In this document: in pieces, positions 45,062 through 52,958 of the stretch
Numbering within the stretch: the first letter of the stretch is position 1
Layout of the letters: each line of letters starts with the position of its first letter
Assembly (NCBI GenBank): GCA_017745175.1
Contig: JAGHZY010000004.1
Span: 1 to 64,000 of the forward strand
Direction: 5' to 3'
From: Sphingopyxis sp.
Lineage (GTDB): Bacteria; Pseudomonadota; Alphaproteobacteria; Sphingomonadales; Sphingomonadaceae
Length of the DNA: 64,000 bases
Notes under the pieces: model-generated
Databases searched by the model: none
Told to the model about the DNA's origin: nothing
The model's input: only the letters and a program-made list of their open reading frames with translations
Made by a program: the position numbers and the translations under genes

Positions 45062-47446
45062 TCAGAAAGCGAAGCCGAGCTGCACATACCAGTTGCGCGG
45101 CCGCGCATAGATCTTCTCGGCATAACCGAGCGTTCCGAGCGAGGCGTTGCCCTGGATCAGATATTGCTTGTCGAACAGGTTGGCGACCCCGGCGGTGATA
45201 TCCCAGCCGCGGTCCTTGTCGGCGAGACGGATCGAGGCGTTGCCGACGAAATAGGCCGGCTGTTCGATCATCGGCACGCTGCCGGTGATGAAGGTCAGGC
45301 TGGAGGTATAGCTGCCATCGAAGCGCGGCGTCAGCGTGAGTCGATCGGTGAGATGCGCCTCATAGGCGATGCCGAAACTGCCCTGGAAGGACGGCGTCAG
45401 CGGCAAATCGTCGCCCGGGGCAACCGTCGCCGTCGCGCCCGGAACAGGCGTGATAGACCGGATCTCGTCATCAAGCGTGCTCGCCGTCGCATTGATCGAA
45501 AGGCCGCGGAACGGTCGATAGTCGAGTTCGGCCTCGAAACCGCGGATCCGTGCCTTGCCGGCGTTGAACAGCAACGGCACGACACCCTGGCGGAAGATGA
45601 GCTGGATATCATTATAGTCGGCCTGGAACGCCGCGAAGTTGAGGCGCAGCTTGCCGAAATCGAGCTTCGCGCCGATTTCGTAACTGTTGACCGATTCCTC
45701 GTCGAAGGGAACCGGCACGAACCCCGCGGGCGCCGCATTATAGCGGGTGTTGAAGCCACCCGATTTGAAGCTGCGTGCGAACGACGCATAGCTCGTCAGC
45801 CATTCGGTGAAATTATAGCGGATGCTCGCCGAACCGGTCAGCGCCGAAAAATTGTCGCGGTTCGGACGATAATAGATGAAGAGCGGCCCGCCCTCGGGGA
45901 TCGCCAGCGTCGGCATCGGGTCGGGATCGGGCAAGGTCGAAGGAAACAGATTCTGGACCGATCCGAGATAAAATTTCCGGTCATTGGTGTAGCGAAGGCC
46001 GCCCGCAATCTCGAGCCCGTCGGCGGGCGTCAGCGAGACCTGGCCGAAAACCGCCGCTGAATCGGTCTTGAGCAGCGAAATCTGCAAGTCACGCGATCCG
46101 GGGCCGCCCGCGAGCAGCGACGCGATCACCGGCGGCGACGGCGGAAAGGAAATCGGCACGCTGGCGCGCTCCCGCGTGCGCTCGTGGAAATAATAGCCGC
46201 CGACGATCGCGCTCAACAGGTCCGATTCATATTGCAGTTGCACTTCCTGGCTGAACTGCGTCGACTTGCTGCCGACATCGGTGGTCAGGATGACGAAGGG
46301 TGTGTTGTCGGCATCGCGGATGCCGCGCGATTCGGTCGAACGATAGGCGCTGATCCATTTGATCGTCAGCGCATCGGTCAGGTCGATGCGCGCATTCGCC
46401 GACAGCCCCCACACCGTCGATGTGCTCAGCACCGGCGCGGTGCCGCCGTTGGTGAAATTGCCGCGCGCCTGGAAATCATTGGCGCAGCGCGGGTCGTTGA
46501 TCGAGGGGACAAAGGGCGCGCCAAAGCGCGGATCGCCCGGCGCGATCGGGGCAAAGGGAATCTTCGCGCCGGGACAGCCCGCCGCGACGCTGACGATCGC
46601 AGGGACCGGCGCGGTTTCGTTTATGCCGGCGAAAACAAACGGCGCGCCATGCTCCTTGCGCCGTGTATAGTCGGCGCGCAGGTTGAGCGTGAAGTCGCCG
46701 CTCGGCTCCCACAGAAGCGCAGCATTCAGCGTCCGGCTGTTGTCGTTGCCGAGGTCCAGCCCGTCGAAAATCCGCGTGACATAGCCGTCACGTTTGCGAA
46801 AGCCGCCCGAGACCCGCGCGGCAAGTGTTTCGCCGATCGGCAGGTTGAGCGCCGCAAATCCCTCGTAGAGACTATCCTCGCCGGTCCGCAGCCGGACCTT
46901 GCCGGAGAATTCGCCCAGCTCGGGTTCCCTGGTGCGGACGAGGATCGCGCCGCCGATCGTATTGCGGCCGAACAGCGTGCCCTGGGGACCACGCAGCACC
47001 TCGACCCCCGCGATGTCGCCGAACTCGATCGCGCCGCCCACCGCCCGCCCGACATAGACTTCGTCGATATAGATGCCGACACCGGGATCGACCGCGGCGG
47101 TCGGGTCGAGCTGTCCGATCCCGCGGATGAAGACGACCGAGGACGCGCTGTTGCCCGACAATTGGCCGGCCGGCTTGAACTGCAGATTGGGGGTGATCCG
47201 CTCCAGATCCTGCGTCTGCTGGATCTGGCGGGTCTCGAGGACGTCGGCGCTGAACGCCGAAATCGCAACGGGCGTTTCCTGCAGCGATTCCTCGCGGCGA
47301 CGGGCCGTGACGACGATCTCCGAATTGTCGTCGCCGCTTTCGGTCACCCCGTCCTGCGCGAACGCCGGCGTGGCAATCGCAGTGAACCCCAGGGCGACGA
47401 CACTCGCCTGAACGAGAGAACGCACGGGACGACCGATTGACAGCAT
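45062..47446 (-). CDS. TonB-dependent receptor of the demethylase locus
   Basis: A 794-residue outer-membrane receptor. Signal peptide ends near PAFA; then a TonB-box-like EIVVTARRREESLQETPVA (split), plug motif EVLRGPQGTLFGRNTIGG (split) and a barrel that ends in WYVQLGFAF, with terminal Phe. It resembles the receptor at 22585-25023 in plug type. The start at 47446 has GGGGAGGAAG upstream. It is divergent from the MarR gene at 47629 and convergent with iclR. The ligand could be an aromatic monomer or dimer. Confidence 0.9.
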   Translation of the reverse strand: MLSIGRPVRSLVQASVVALGFTAIATPAFAQDGVTESGDDNSEIVVTARRREESLQETPVAISAFSADVLETRQIQQTQDLERITPNLQFKPAGQLSGNSASSVVFIRGIGQLDPTAAVDPGVGIYIDEVYVGRAVGGAIEFGDIAGVEVLRGPQGTLFGRNTIGGAILVRTREPELGEFSGKVRLRTGEDSLYEGFAALNLPIGETLAARVSGGFRKRDGYVTRIFDGLDLGNDNSRTLNAALLWEPSGDFTLNLRADYTRRKEHGAPFVFAGINETAPVPAIVSVAAGCPGAKIPFAPIAPGDPRFGAPFVPSINDPRCANDFQARGNFTNGGTAPVLSTSTVWGLSANARIDLTDALTIKWISAYRSTESRGIRDADNTPFVILTTDVGSKSTQFSQEVQLQYESDLLSAIVGGYYFHERTRERASVPISFPPSPPVIASLLAGGPGSRDLQISLLKTDSAAVFGQVSLTPADGLEIAGGLRYTNDRKFYLGSVQNLFPSTLPDPDPMPTLAIPEGGPLFIYYRPNRDNFSALTGSASIRYNFTEWLTSYASFARSFKSGGFNTRYNAAPAGFVPVPFDEESVNSYEIGAKLDFGKLRLNFAAFQADYNDIQLIFRQGVVPLLFNAGKARIRGFEAELDYRPFRGLSINATASTLDDEIRSITPVPGATATVAPGDDLPLTPSFQGSFGIAYEAHLTDRLTLTPRFDGSYTSSLTFITGSVPMIEQPAYFVGNASIRLADKDRGWDITAGVANLFDKQYLIQGNASLGTLGYAEKIYARPRNWYVQLGFAF

Positions 47447-47507
47447 GACTTCCTCCCCTTGCAATTTCAGCGCCTCTTCCGGGCTTGGCAAAAGGTCTCA
47501 TGAAATT

Positions 47508-47526
47508 TAGTTATCGTCAATAACCA
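47508..47526. promoter_or_regulatory. Near-perfect dyad, possible operator of the second MarR
   Basis: TAGTTAT (47508-47514) and ATAACCA (47520-47526) are inverted repeats with one mismatch, separated by CGTCA. It lies in the AT-rich part of the 182 bases between the divergent TonB receptor and marR. Confidence 0.5.
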
Positions 47527-47628
47527 TTTATTCGCCCGAAGGACGAACGTCCGAATGGGCTTGCGGAAAACCGCAATTGTCCGCCAAGGACCGCTGGCGG
47601 GGAGAGCAGGACAGAGAAAGGATCGGCG

Positions 47629-48105
47629 GTGACCGACAAGCAGTCGAAAGGGATCCGGATGTTCGATCCGGCGTTCGACTATGGCCAGCTCCCGTCCCTG
47701 ACGGGGTTCCTGTTCCGCAAGGCCAGCCTGCGCACCTTCGCGATATTCGGCGACGCGGTCGGCGACCGGGCGATCACCCCGCTACGCTATTCGCTGCTTG
47801 AAGTCGTCGGCGCGAACCCGGGGCTGCAACAGGTCCAATTGGCGGGCATTTTGGGGCTATCAAAGCCGGCCGCAACGCTCGCGATCGATTTCTGGCAGAC
47901 GCGCGACTGCCTGTCGCGCCGCCCCGACGCGCGCGACCGTCGGTCGCGCGGGATATACCTGACCGAAGCGGGCCAGGCACGGCTGGATGACCTGCGTATC
48001 ATCATTGCGCGCCAGGATGCGCAGTTGACCGAAATGCTGTCGGAGGACGAACTGGCCCTGTTGAAGTCCCTGATGCAGCGGGTGATCGAAGGACCCGTCC
48101 TGTAA
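47629..48105 (+). CDS. MarR family transcriptional regulator
   Basis: A 158-residue MarR protein: QVQLAGILGLSKPAATLAIDFW (split) as recognition part and the wing ARDRRSRGIYLTEAG, with the expected acidic-arginine turn. It starts with GTG at 47629, with AAAGGA seven bases upstream; an ATG ten codons later is possible. It is divergent from the TonB receptor and likely controls it through the dyad at 47508-47526. Confidence 0.82.
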   Translation: MTDKQSKGIRMFDPAFDYGQLPSLTGFLFRKASLRTFAIFGDAVGDRAITPLRYSLLEVVGANPGLQQVQLAGILGLSKPAATLAIDFWQTRDCLSRRPDARDRRSRGIYLTEAGQARLDDLRIIIARQDAQLTEMLSEDELALLKSLMQRVIEGPVL

Positions 48106-48123
48106 GCAGGGCTTGAACGCAGG

Positions 48124-48554
48124 CGCTTTTTTCCGGCGGATCGGTGGGCAGCGCGACGCTGTTCACGGACGAAACCGGCAAACCCGATGTTCTCGGCGTC
48201 GAGAGGCCCGACACGCCGTCGCCCGGCGAGCAGAGGCCCGACCGGCCGATCAGTCCACCGGTAGCGGCCGTCGATACGGTGCGGAAAGAGCGCCATCCCA
48301 TTGTGCCGGGCCGCAGTCCCGCGAAGCGGCTCGAGGCGGAAACTGCCAAAATCGCTGATCCGGAGCAGCTCCGACCGGATGAAACACCCCGAACAGGCTG
48401 TGTAGGTGCCGAGATATTCGACCCCGCCATCATCCTCGACGAAGCGGACGAGCCGCAGATCCTCGAGGCCGTTGCGCGGGCCCCAACGCCTGGCGTGCGT
48501 GCGCGGGAAACATGGCGGGATAGCGAGCTCCCCGCACCTCGACGGCTCGTCCGG
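48124..48554 (-). pseudogene. Remnant of a GH130-like glycosidase gene
   Basis: No intact gene runs here, but the minus-strand frame from 48479 down to about 48180 reads GLEDLRLVRFVEDDGG, then YLGTYTACSG, SDFGSFRLEPLRG and GMALFPHRIDGRY, in the order of the GH130-like family (GxEDxRxVRF...YTA...KGMALFPRRIDGRY). Further along only DAENIG is recognisable, then homology ends. Upstream a TAG (48555-48557) closes the frame and no start or N-terminal half is found. It is thus a decayed fragment of about one third of a gene. The family is recalled, not searched. Confidence 0.55.
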
Positions 48555-48742
48555 CTATGCCGCCACTCTCGTATCGCGGAGACCGATCGCCCCCCGCGGA
48601 GTTCCCGCAATTTCCTTTGGGTTTTTCGGGATATCGAAGCCGGGTGGCTTGTGCCAACATCTTCGCTGGACGAACAATCGGGCGGTGCGTTCGCGTTCCG
48701 CGGTTCCACCTGTTTTTCCGGGATCAGGGGCTTGGGCGAGGC

Positions 48743-49771
48743 ATGGGTTTTCCCGCTTTCGTACAAAATGTGATGGTACGGCGCAGGCTTGTCCGCGACA
48801 GCCTGTCGGCCGAACCCTTTCATGCCGCCTGGCTATGGCGCCGTTCAGCCGAAATCGCCGGGGGACATTCACCGGCGGCTTTCGTCAAGCGCGCTCGTTT
48901 TCTGTACTCGGGCTGGAAACATCAGGATCTTCTGGAGCGATTTCTCGGCGATCGGCGAACACCCTGGCTGGGGCGGCTGGTCAACGAACGCCCCGACATT
49001 CTCAATGTCCTGGTTGCTCCCTATCAATCGACAAATTGGGACGTCCGCACGCGCCTCAGCAAGCTTCATGCGCATTATGAGACAATGGAGGGACTCGGCT
49101 GGCTGTTCGACCCTCTTGCCGAGCGAGAGGTCGAGTTTTGCCGACTTTCCGCCGCACACCCGCATTTGCGGCTCGTCCTCGATGACGCGATCTGGTTCAG
49201 GGATGAGGGGCCACTCGTCTTTAATCTCTTTCTCGACGACACGCGGATATTCTCCCTCGCCTTCGCCTTGCGGTTCGAGCAGGGCAGCCTGATCGCGCAT
49301 GCGGGCGCGGTGCAGGGGCGCAACGCCGCCGACCTGCCGGATGTGAAGGATATTTATCGCGAGTTGACGCGCGCCGCCTTTGGCATGCGACCGCGCGACC
49401 TTCTGATCGAAACCTTCCAGCTGGTTTGCCAGCATCTCGGCGTGGAACGCATCCTGCTCGTATCAAGCGACCACCAGCAACGCCGCGACGCCTTTTTCAC
49501 GGTAACGCGGCACGAGGTTCATGCAAACTACGACGCCATCTGGCTCGAACGTGGTGCCTGGCGACTCGACGAATCAACGTTCGAATTACCCCTCCGCGCG
49601 AAGCATCGCGATGCCACCGACATCCCGCCGCGCAAACGCCGGCAATATGAGCGCCGCTACGCGATGCTTGCCACCGCGTCGGAACATATCGCCGGGACGC
49701 TCCGCGCGCGGCGGGGCAATGCTCCGGTCTCCCTCGGAAAGGGGCAGGACCTTGCTGGCCGGCCTGCGTAA
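48743..49771 (+). CDS. VirK/YbjX (DUF535) family protein
   Basis: A 342-residue protein of the DUF535 group: RARFLYSGWKH, RPDILNVLVAPYQSTNWD (split), LHAHYETM, LDDTRIFSLAFAL and the GAVQGRN...DVKDIYRELTRAAFGMRPRDLL block (split). VirK/YbjX proteins affect cell-surface properties and resistance to membrane-active agents in enterobacteria; the biochemical role is unknown. I chose the ATG at 48743 for its GGGCGAGG; the frame is open to 48557 without family match. It overlaps the following methyltransferase gene. Confidence 0.75.
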   Translation: MGFPAFVQNVMVRRRLVRDSLSAEPFHAAWLWRRSAEIAGGHSPAAFVKRARFLYSGWKHQDLLERFLGDRRTPWLGRLVNERPDILNVLVAPYQSTNWDVRTRLSKLHAHYETMEGLGWLFDPLAEREVEFCRLSAAHPHLRLVLDDAIWFRDEGPLVFNLFLDDTRIFSLAFALRFEQGSLIAHAGAVQGRNAADLPDVKDIYRELTRAAFGMRPRDLLIETFQLVCQHLGVERILLVSSDHQQRRDAFFTVTRHEVHANYDAIWLERGAWRLDESTFELPLRAKHRDATDIPPRKRRQYERRYAMLATASEHIAGTLRARRGNAPVSLGKGQDLAGRPA

Positions 49772-50408
49772 TCGCAACCTGACCGCACGCGTTCGCCAGC
49801 CCGTCGACGAGCTCTGGGACCGTTATCTTGGTGTCCATACCTTCGGCCATTATCCGGGCAGCGGCGGCCCCGGCGATCGCGAATGGTACTTGCATTATAT
49901 CCCGTCATCCTACCGCGACGTCTTCGCCGTTCTCGACAGAGGCGGGGTTGGTCCTGACGATATCGTGACCGATCTGGGCTGCGGGCTCGGCCGCGTCGTG
50001 TTCGCGGCCAGTTACCGCGGCGCCGCGCGGGTGGAGGGTGTCGATCTGATCCCGTCGCTGGTCGACTCCGCAAAAGCCAATCTGGCCAGCAGCCGACTGA
50101 AGCATCGCGATATCCGTTTTCATGCCCGCAATGCCCTTGACCATCACCTTGGCGACACGACATTTCTCTATCTCTTCCATCCCTTCGGTCCGGAAATATT
50201 GGGCGAAGTCATGGAGAAGGCGCGCGACGACCGCCGTTCCGCCGGCATTCGGCGCCCGCTCCGCATCGCCTATGTCAATCCGGTCGGAGAGTCGGTTCTG
50301 AACGAAGCGGGCTGGCTACGTCCCGATGGCGACATGCCGCCCCGGCGCGAGCATTTCTCAAGCGCCTTGCACTATCGTACCGCATTCTGGGAATCGACCG
50401 ACGTCTGA
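49719..50408 (+). CDS. Class I SAM-dependent methyltransferase
   Basis: A 229-residue protein with the SAM-binding motif VTDLGCGLGRVV and the acidic second strand VEGVDLI, and a downstream TFLYLFHPFG motif IV region. It transfers methyl to an unknown acceptor, perhaps the product of the adjacent synthase. The start is uncertain: ATG at 49719, or TTG at 49752 with a better ribosome site (AAAGGGG). Either overlaps the end of the DUF535 gene in another frame, so the two are coupled. Confidence 0.72.
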   Translation: MLRSPSERGRTLLAGLRNRNLTARVRQPVDELWDRYLGVHTFGHYPGSGGPGDREWYLHYIPSSYRDVFAVLDRGGVGPDDIVTDLGCGLGRVVFAASYRGAARVEGVDLIPSLVDSAKANLASSRLKHRDIRFHARNALDHHLGDTTFLYLFHPFGPEILGEVMEKARDDRRSAGIRRPLRIAYVNPVGESVLNEAGWLRPDGDMPPRREHFSSALHYRTAFWESTDV

Positions 50409-50967
50409 TTCCCGATATCGCGCAAAGATCATGTCCGCATCGAGGGCAGCCGGAAACCTCGCGCCGACATGAATGCGGTTCCCCGGGGGCTCGTCGATGA
50501 CCGGACAATCGCGAACCGCAGGCGAACTGCGGCCGGCCGGTTCACCGCGATGCCGGTGCCCCGAAAAACGAATCACTTCGACACGGTTTGGCCTGGCCGC
50601 GACATATCCGGTAATTCAAGCTCGCGCGGCGGACATCTTAACCATTATTTACGCTCCCAGATTGAAACAGTCCGCAAGCGAGGAAAATTTCCCGGGCACC
50701 AAACGGGGCGCGCGAATCCCGGCCGGACAGCCAGAATCACACCATGCAACCAACACACATCGGCGTGCGAATCACGCAAAATTCGTATTTTTCAGAGAGT
50801 CAATATGATTTCCAAGGAATTTACCATTAACATTAAAACATGCCTGTTGGCGACCGAAATCCGCCATCCCCACCGGAATTTTTTTCGTGACTCCCTCCCC
50901 CTCCTTGGACACTCTCTTTGTGCGAGGGCAAATCTAACTTCTTTTTTATCACCAGAGGGAGGGACCT
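50409..50967. other. Intergenic region with AT-rich leader of the LuxR-type gene
   Basis: No gene pattern is visible in 559 bases. The last 200 bases are clearly AT-richer than the rest of the window and include T tracts near 50880 and 50942. TCCCTCCC at 50892-50899 is the exact complement of the ribosome site GGGAGGGA at 50957-50964, so the leader could fold to hide it. Confidence 0.45.
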
Positions 50968-51225
50968 ATGTCCAGATATACGGAAGGAATCAGACTTACA
51001 GATCGCGAATATGAGGTGCTTCGTCTCGTAGCCCTTGGCCTTTCTGCCAAAGAAGCGGCCCTGGAACTGGACATCGCACCGTGCACGGTTGAACGTCATG
51101 TCGAAAATGTTCGGCTCAAGACCAGGACGCGAAACCGCGCACATCTGATCGCACATGTGATCAGGGAAGGGCTGCTTCCCCAAGAACGGTATACCGTCGA
51201 AATTGGCACAGCAGCTGCTCACTAA
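50968..51225 (+). CDS. Stand-alone LuxR/GerE-type HTH protein
   Basis: An 85-residue protein that consists of little more than a GerE-type HTH: LTDREYEVLRLVALGLSAKEAA (split), then IAPCTVERHVENVRLKT. There is no receiver, PAS or acyl-homoserine-lactone domain. Ribosome site GGGAGGGA, four bases before ATG, is very strong. The position beside the phosphopantetheinyl transferase and synthase genes suggests it regulates the biosynthetic cluster, by inference only. Confidence 0.82.
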   Translation: MSRYTEGIRLTDREYEVLRLVALGLSAKEAALELDIAPCTVERHVENVRLKTRTRNRAHLIAHVIREGLLPQERYTVEIGTAAAH

Positions 51226-51253
51226 CCGGATGCGCCTGAAAAGCGCAAAAGGA

Positions 51254-51964
51254 TTACAGGCTTGTACGACGAGACCAAGCCATAATCGGGTCGCCCAATC
51301 TTAGGGCGCCGGTGCGGTAGCGGCTTCCGCCAAACTGCACCGTCGTCATTTGGTCTCCAGATACGCCGCATTCCACATCTTTCAACGGAATGCCCAAGCC
51401 GCACCCGCAAGCCTTCACACAGGCCTCCTTGCGGACCCATATCTCGAGAAACTCCCTGGAACAGGTACCCGGCGACGCCCTTCGCAGGACCGCGGATCGC
51501 TCTGCCGCGGTAAAATATATGTCCATCAAGGCAGCCGCGTCATCGATGACGCGATGAACTTCGATGTCGACCCCGATCGGATCGCCTTCGCCGACACCAA
51601 TCATGACAAAGTCGCCGCTATAGCTCAGGCTGTACTGCAGCCCCGGAAACCGGATCAGATGCGGCTTTCCGAAGCGGTTCCTGCCGATGTCCTGCTCACC
51701 GGATGGAACGCCGTAACGGTCACGGAACAGGATGCGCAACGCCCCGTGCGCGACGATATAGCGGCGACGCAGCGCGCGAAGACGGAAGCGGTTTGCCGCG
51801 GCCATCTCCTCGCCCGACAACAGATGTTCGATAGCCTCGGCGTTGCTTCGCCCGGCATCGACAAGCCACATCGGGAAGCTGCCGGCCGGCGACGGCAAAT
51901 GCCGCGCGTCGAGGCCCTGCCCGCAAAGTGCCGTGTCGAATTCCGACACGGCCTCGGCGTTCAC
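51254..51964 (-). CDS. Sfp-type 4'-phosphopantetheinyl transferase
   Basis: A 236-residue enzyme with the Sfp landmarks: NRFGKPHL, YSLSYSGDFVMIGV, the metal motif GVDIEVH and WVRKEACVKACGCGL (WxxKEAxxKxxGxGL type). It attaches phosphopantetheine to carrier domains; the PKS ACP and NRPS PCP immediately upstream are the obvious substrates. I chose the GTG at 51964, ten bases after the glycosyltransferase stop; a longer frame to 52051 would overlap that gene by 77 bases. Confidence 0.88.
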   Translation of the reverse strand: MNAEAVSEFDTALCGQGLDARHLPSPAGSFPMWLVDAGRSNAEAIEHLLSGEEMAAANRFRLRALRRRYIVAHGALRILFRDRYGVPSGEQDIGRNRFGKPHLIRFPGLQYSLSYSGDFVMIGVGEGDPIGVDIEVHRVIDDAAALMDIYFTAAERSAVLRRASPGTCSREFLEIWVRKEACVKACGCGLGIPLKDVECGVSGDQMTTVQFGGSRYRTGALRLGDPIMAWSRRTSL

Positions 51965-51974
51965 CGGAGCGCGA

Positions 51975-52958
51975 TCAGCGGCGTCGGGGCAGGAAGGCGG
52001 CGTGACGGATGAAGTCCTGGAACAGATAGGGCGGATCCGGCTCGGCAACATCCCTCACCAGTTCCTTGAACCGGGCGAGAGCATGCGCGATGATCCAGCT
52101 GACGTCGGCGAGAATGCCATAGAGCCGCCCGTGATTTTTCAGGAAATAGCGCCGGCGGGAATGGAACCAATAGGCCGGCAGGCGCCGCAACCTGATCTGT
52201 TTTCCGGTGATGCCGGTGCTTTGGCCTGCAATATGCAGCACCACCGCGTCGGGGACATACCAGCACTCCCACCCCTTGCGCATCGCATGGAGGCAGAAAT
52301 CGGTCTCCTCGTAATAGAGGAAATATTCCTCGTCGAACCGCATGTCGTCCTCGAGCAATTCGCGCCGGATGATGAAGCTCGCACCGGACACCCAGTCGAC
52401 CTTCTCGCAGCGCGGGCCCATCCGGCGCAGCGTGGCGCTGTCGCGCAGGAGCCGCGATACAAAGCCCAGACGGGACCCCCGTTCGATTTCGCCCAGCAGG
52501 CTGGGAAAACGGAAGGCATAGGGCCAGGGCTGACCGTCGGCGTCCAGAAGGGCGCTGCCGGCGATACCCGCCTTCGGATGCGCCGCCATGAAGCGCGCCA
52601 GTGCGCTCGCCGCGCCGGGCATCACCCGCGTATCCGGGTTGAGAAGCCACACCAGACCGGCCGGATCGGGGCGATCGAGCGCCCATGCGATGCCCAGATT
52701 GCTGCCCGCGCCGAACCCCTTGTTTTCCGGCGATCGCATCAGGGTGACCCAATCCCAGTCGCGCGACCGGATGACCTCGTCGATCAGGTCGGCCGAGCCA
52801 TCGTTCGACGCATTGTCGACGACAATCGCCCGCAGGCCCGGACAATATTTCCGGTCCTGCTCGAGGCTTTCGAGGCACTGGGCGACGAGCGTTCCGGTGC
52901 GGTAATTGACGATGACGACGTCGACCGTTGCTGCCCGGTGCGAGATGCTCGCGCTCAT
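51975..52958 (-). CDS. Family 2 glycosyltransferase (rhamnosyltransferase-like)
   Basis: A 327-residue GT-A enzyme: VDVVIVNYRTG at the start, DNASNDGSADL, the NPDTRV metal motif, and the VSGASFIIRRELL...DEEYFLYYEETDFC block (split) of WbbL-like rhamnosyltransferases. It would attach a sugar from a nucleotide donor to an acceptor. Its start overlaps the PKS stop by four bases (ATGA at 52955-52958), so it belongs to the synthase operon and may glycosylate the product. Confidence 0.85.
   Translation of the reverse strand: MSASISHRAATVDVVIVNYRTGTLVAQCLESLEQDRKYCPGLRAIVVDNASNDGSADLIDEVIRSRDWDWVTLMRSPENKGFGAGSNLGIAWALDRPDPAGLVWLLNPDTRVMPGAASALARFMAAHPKAGIAGSALLDADGQPWPYAFRFPSLLGEIERGSRLGFVSRLLRDSATLRRMGPRCEKVDWVSGASFIIRRELLEDDMRFDEEYFLYYEETDFCLHAMRKGWECWYVPDAVVLHIAGQSTGITGKQIRLRRLPAYWFHSRRRYFLKNHGRLYGILADVSWIIAHALARFKELVRDVAEPDPPYLFQDFIRHAAFLPRRR

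Noticed and set aside
48002..48823. Open frames on both strands in the region of the GH130-like remnant
   Set aside because: They are serine/arginine-rich or proline-rich without homology that I can see; only one minus-strand frame shows a short family signature, read as a pseudogene.
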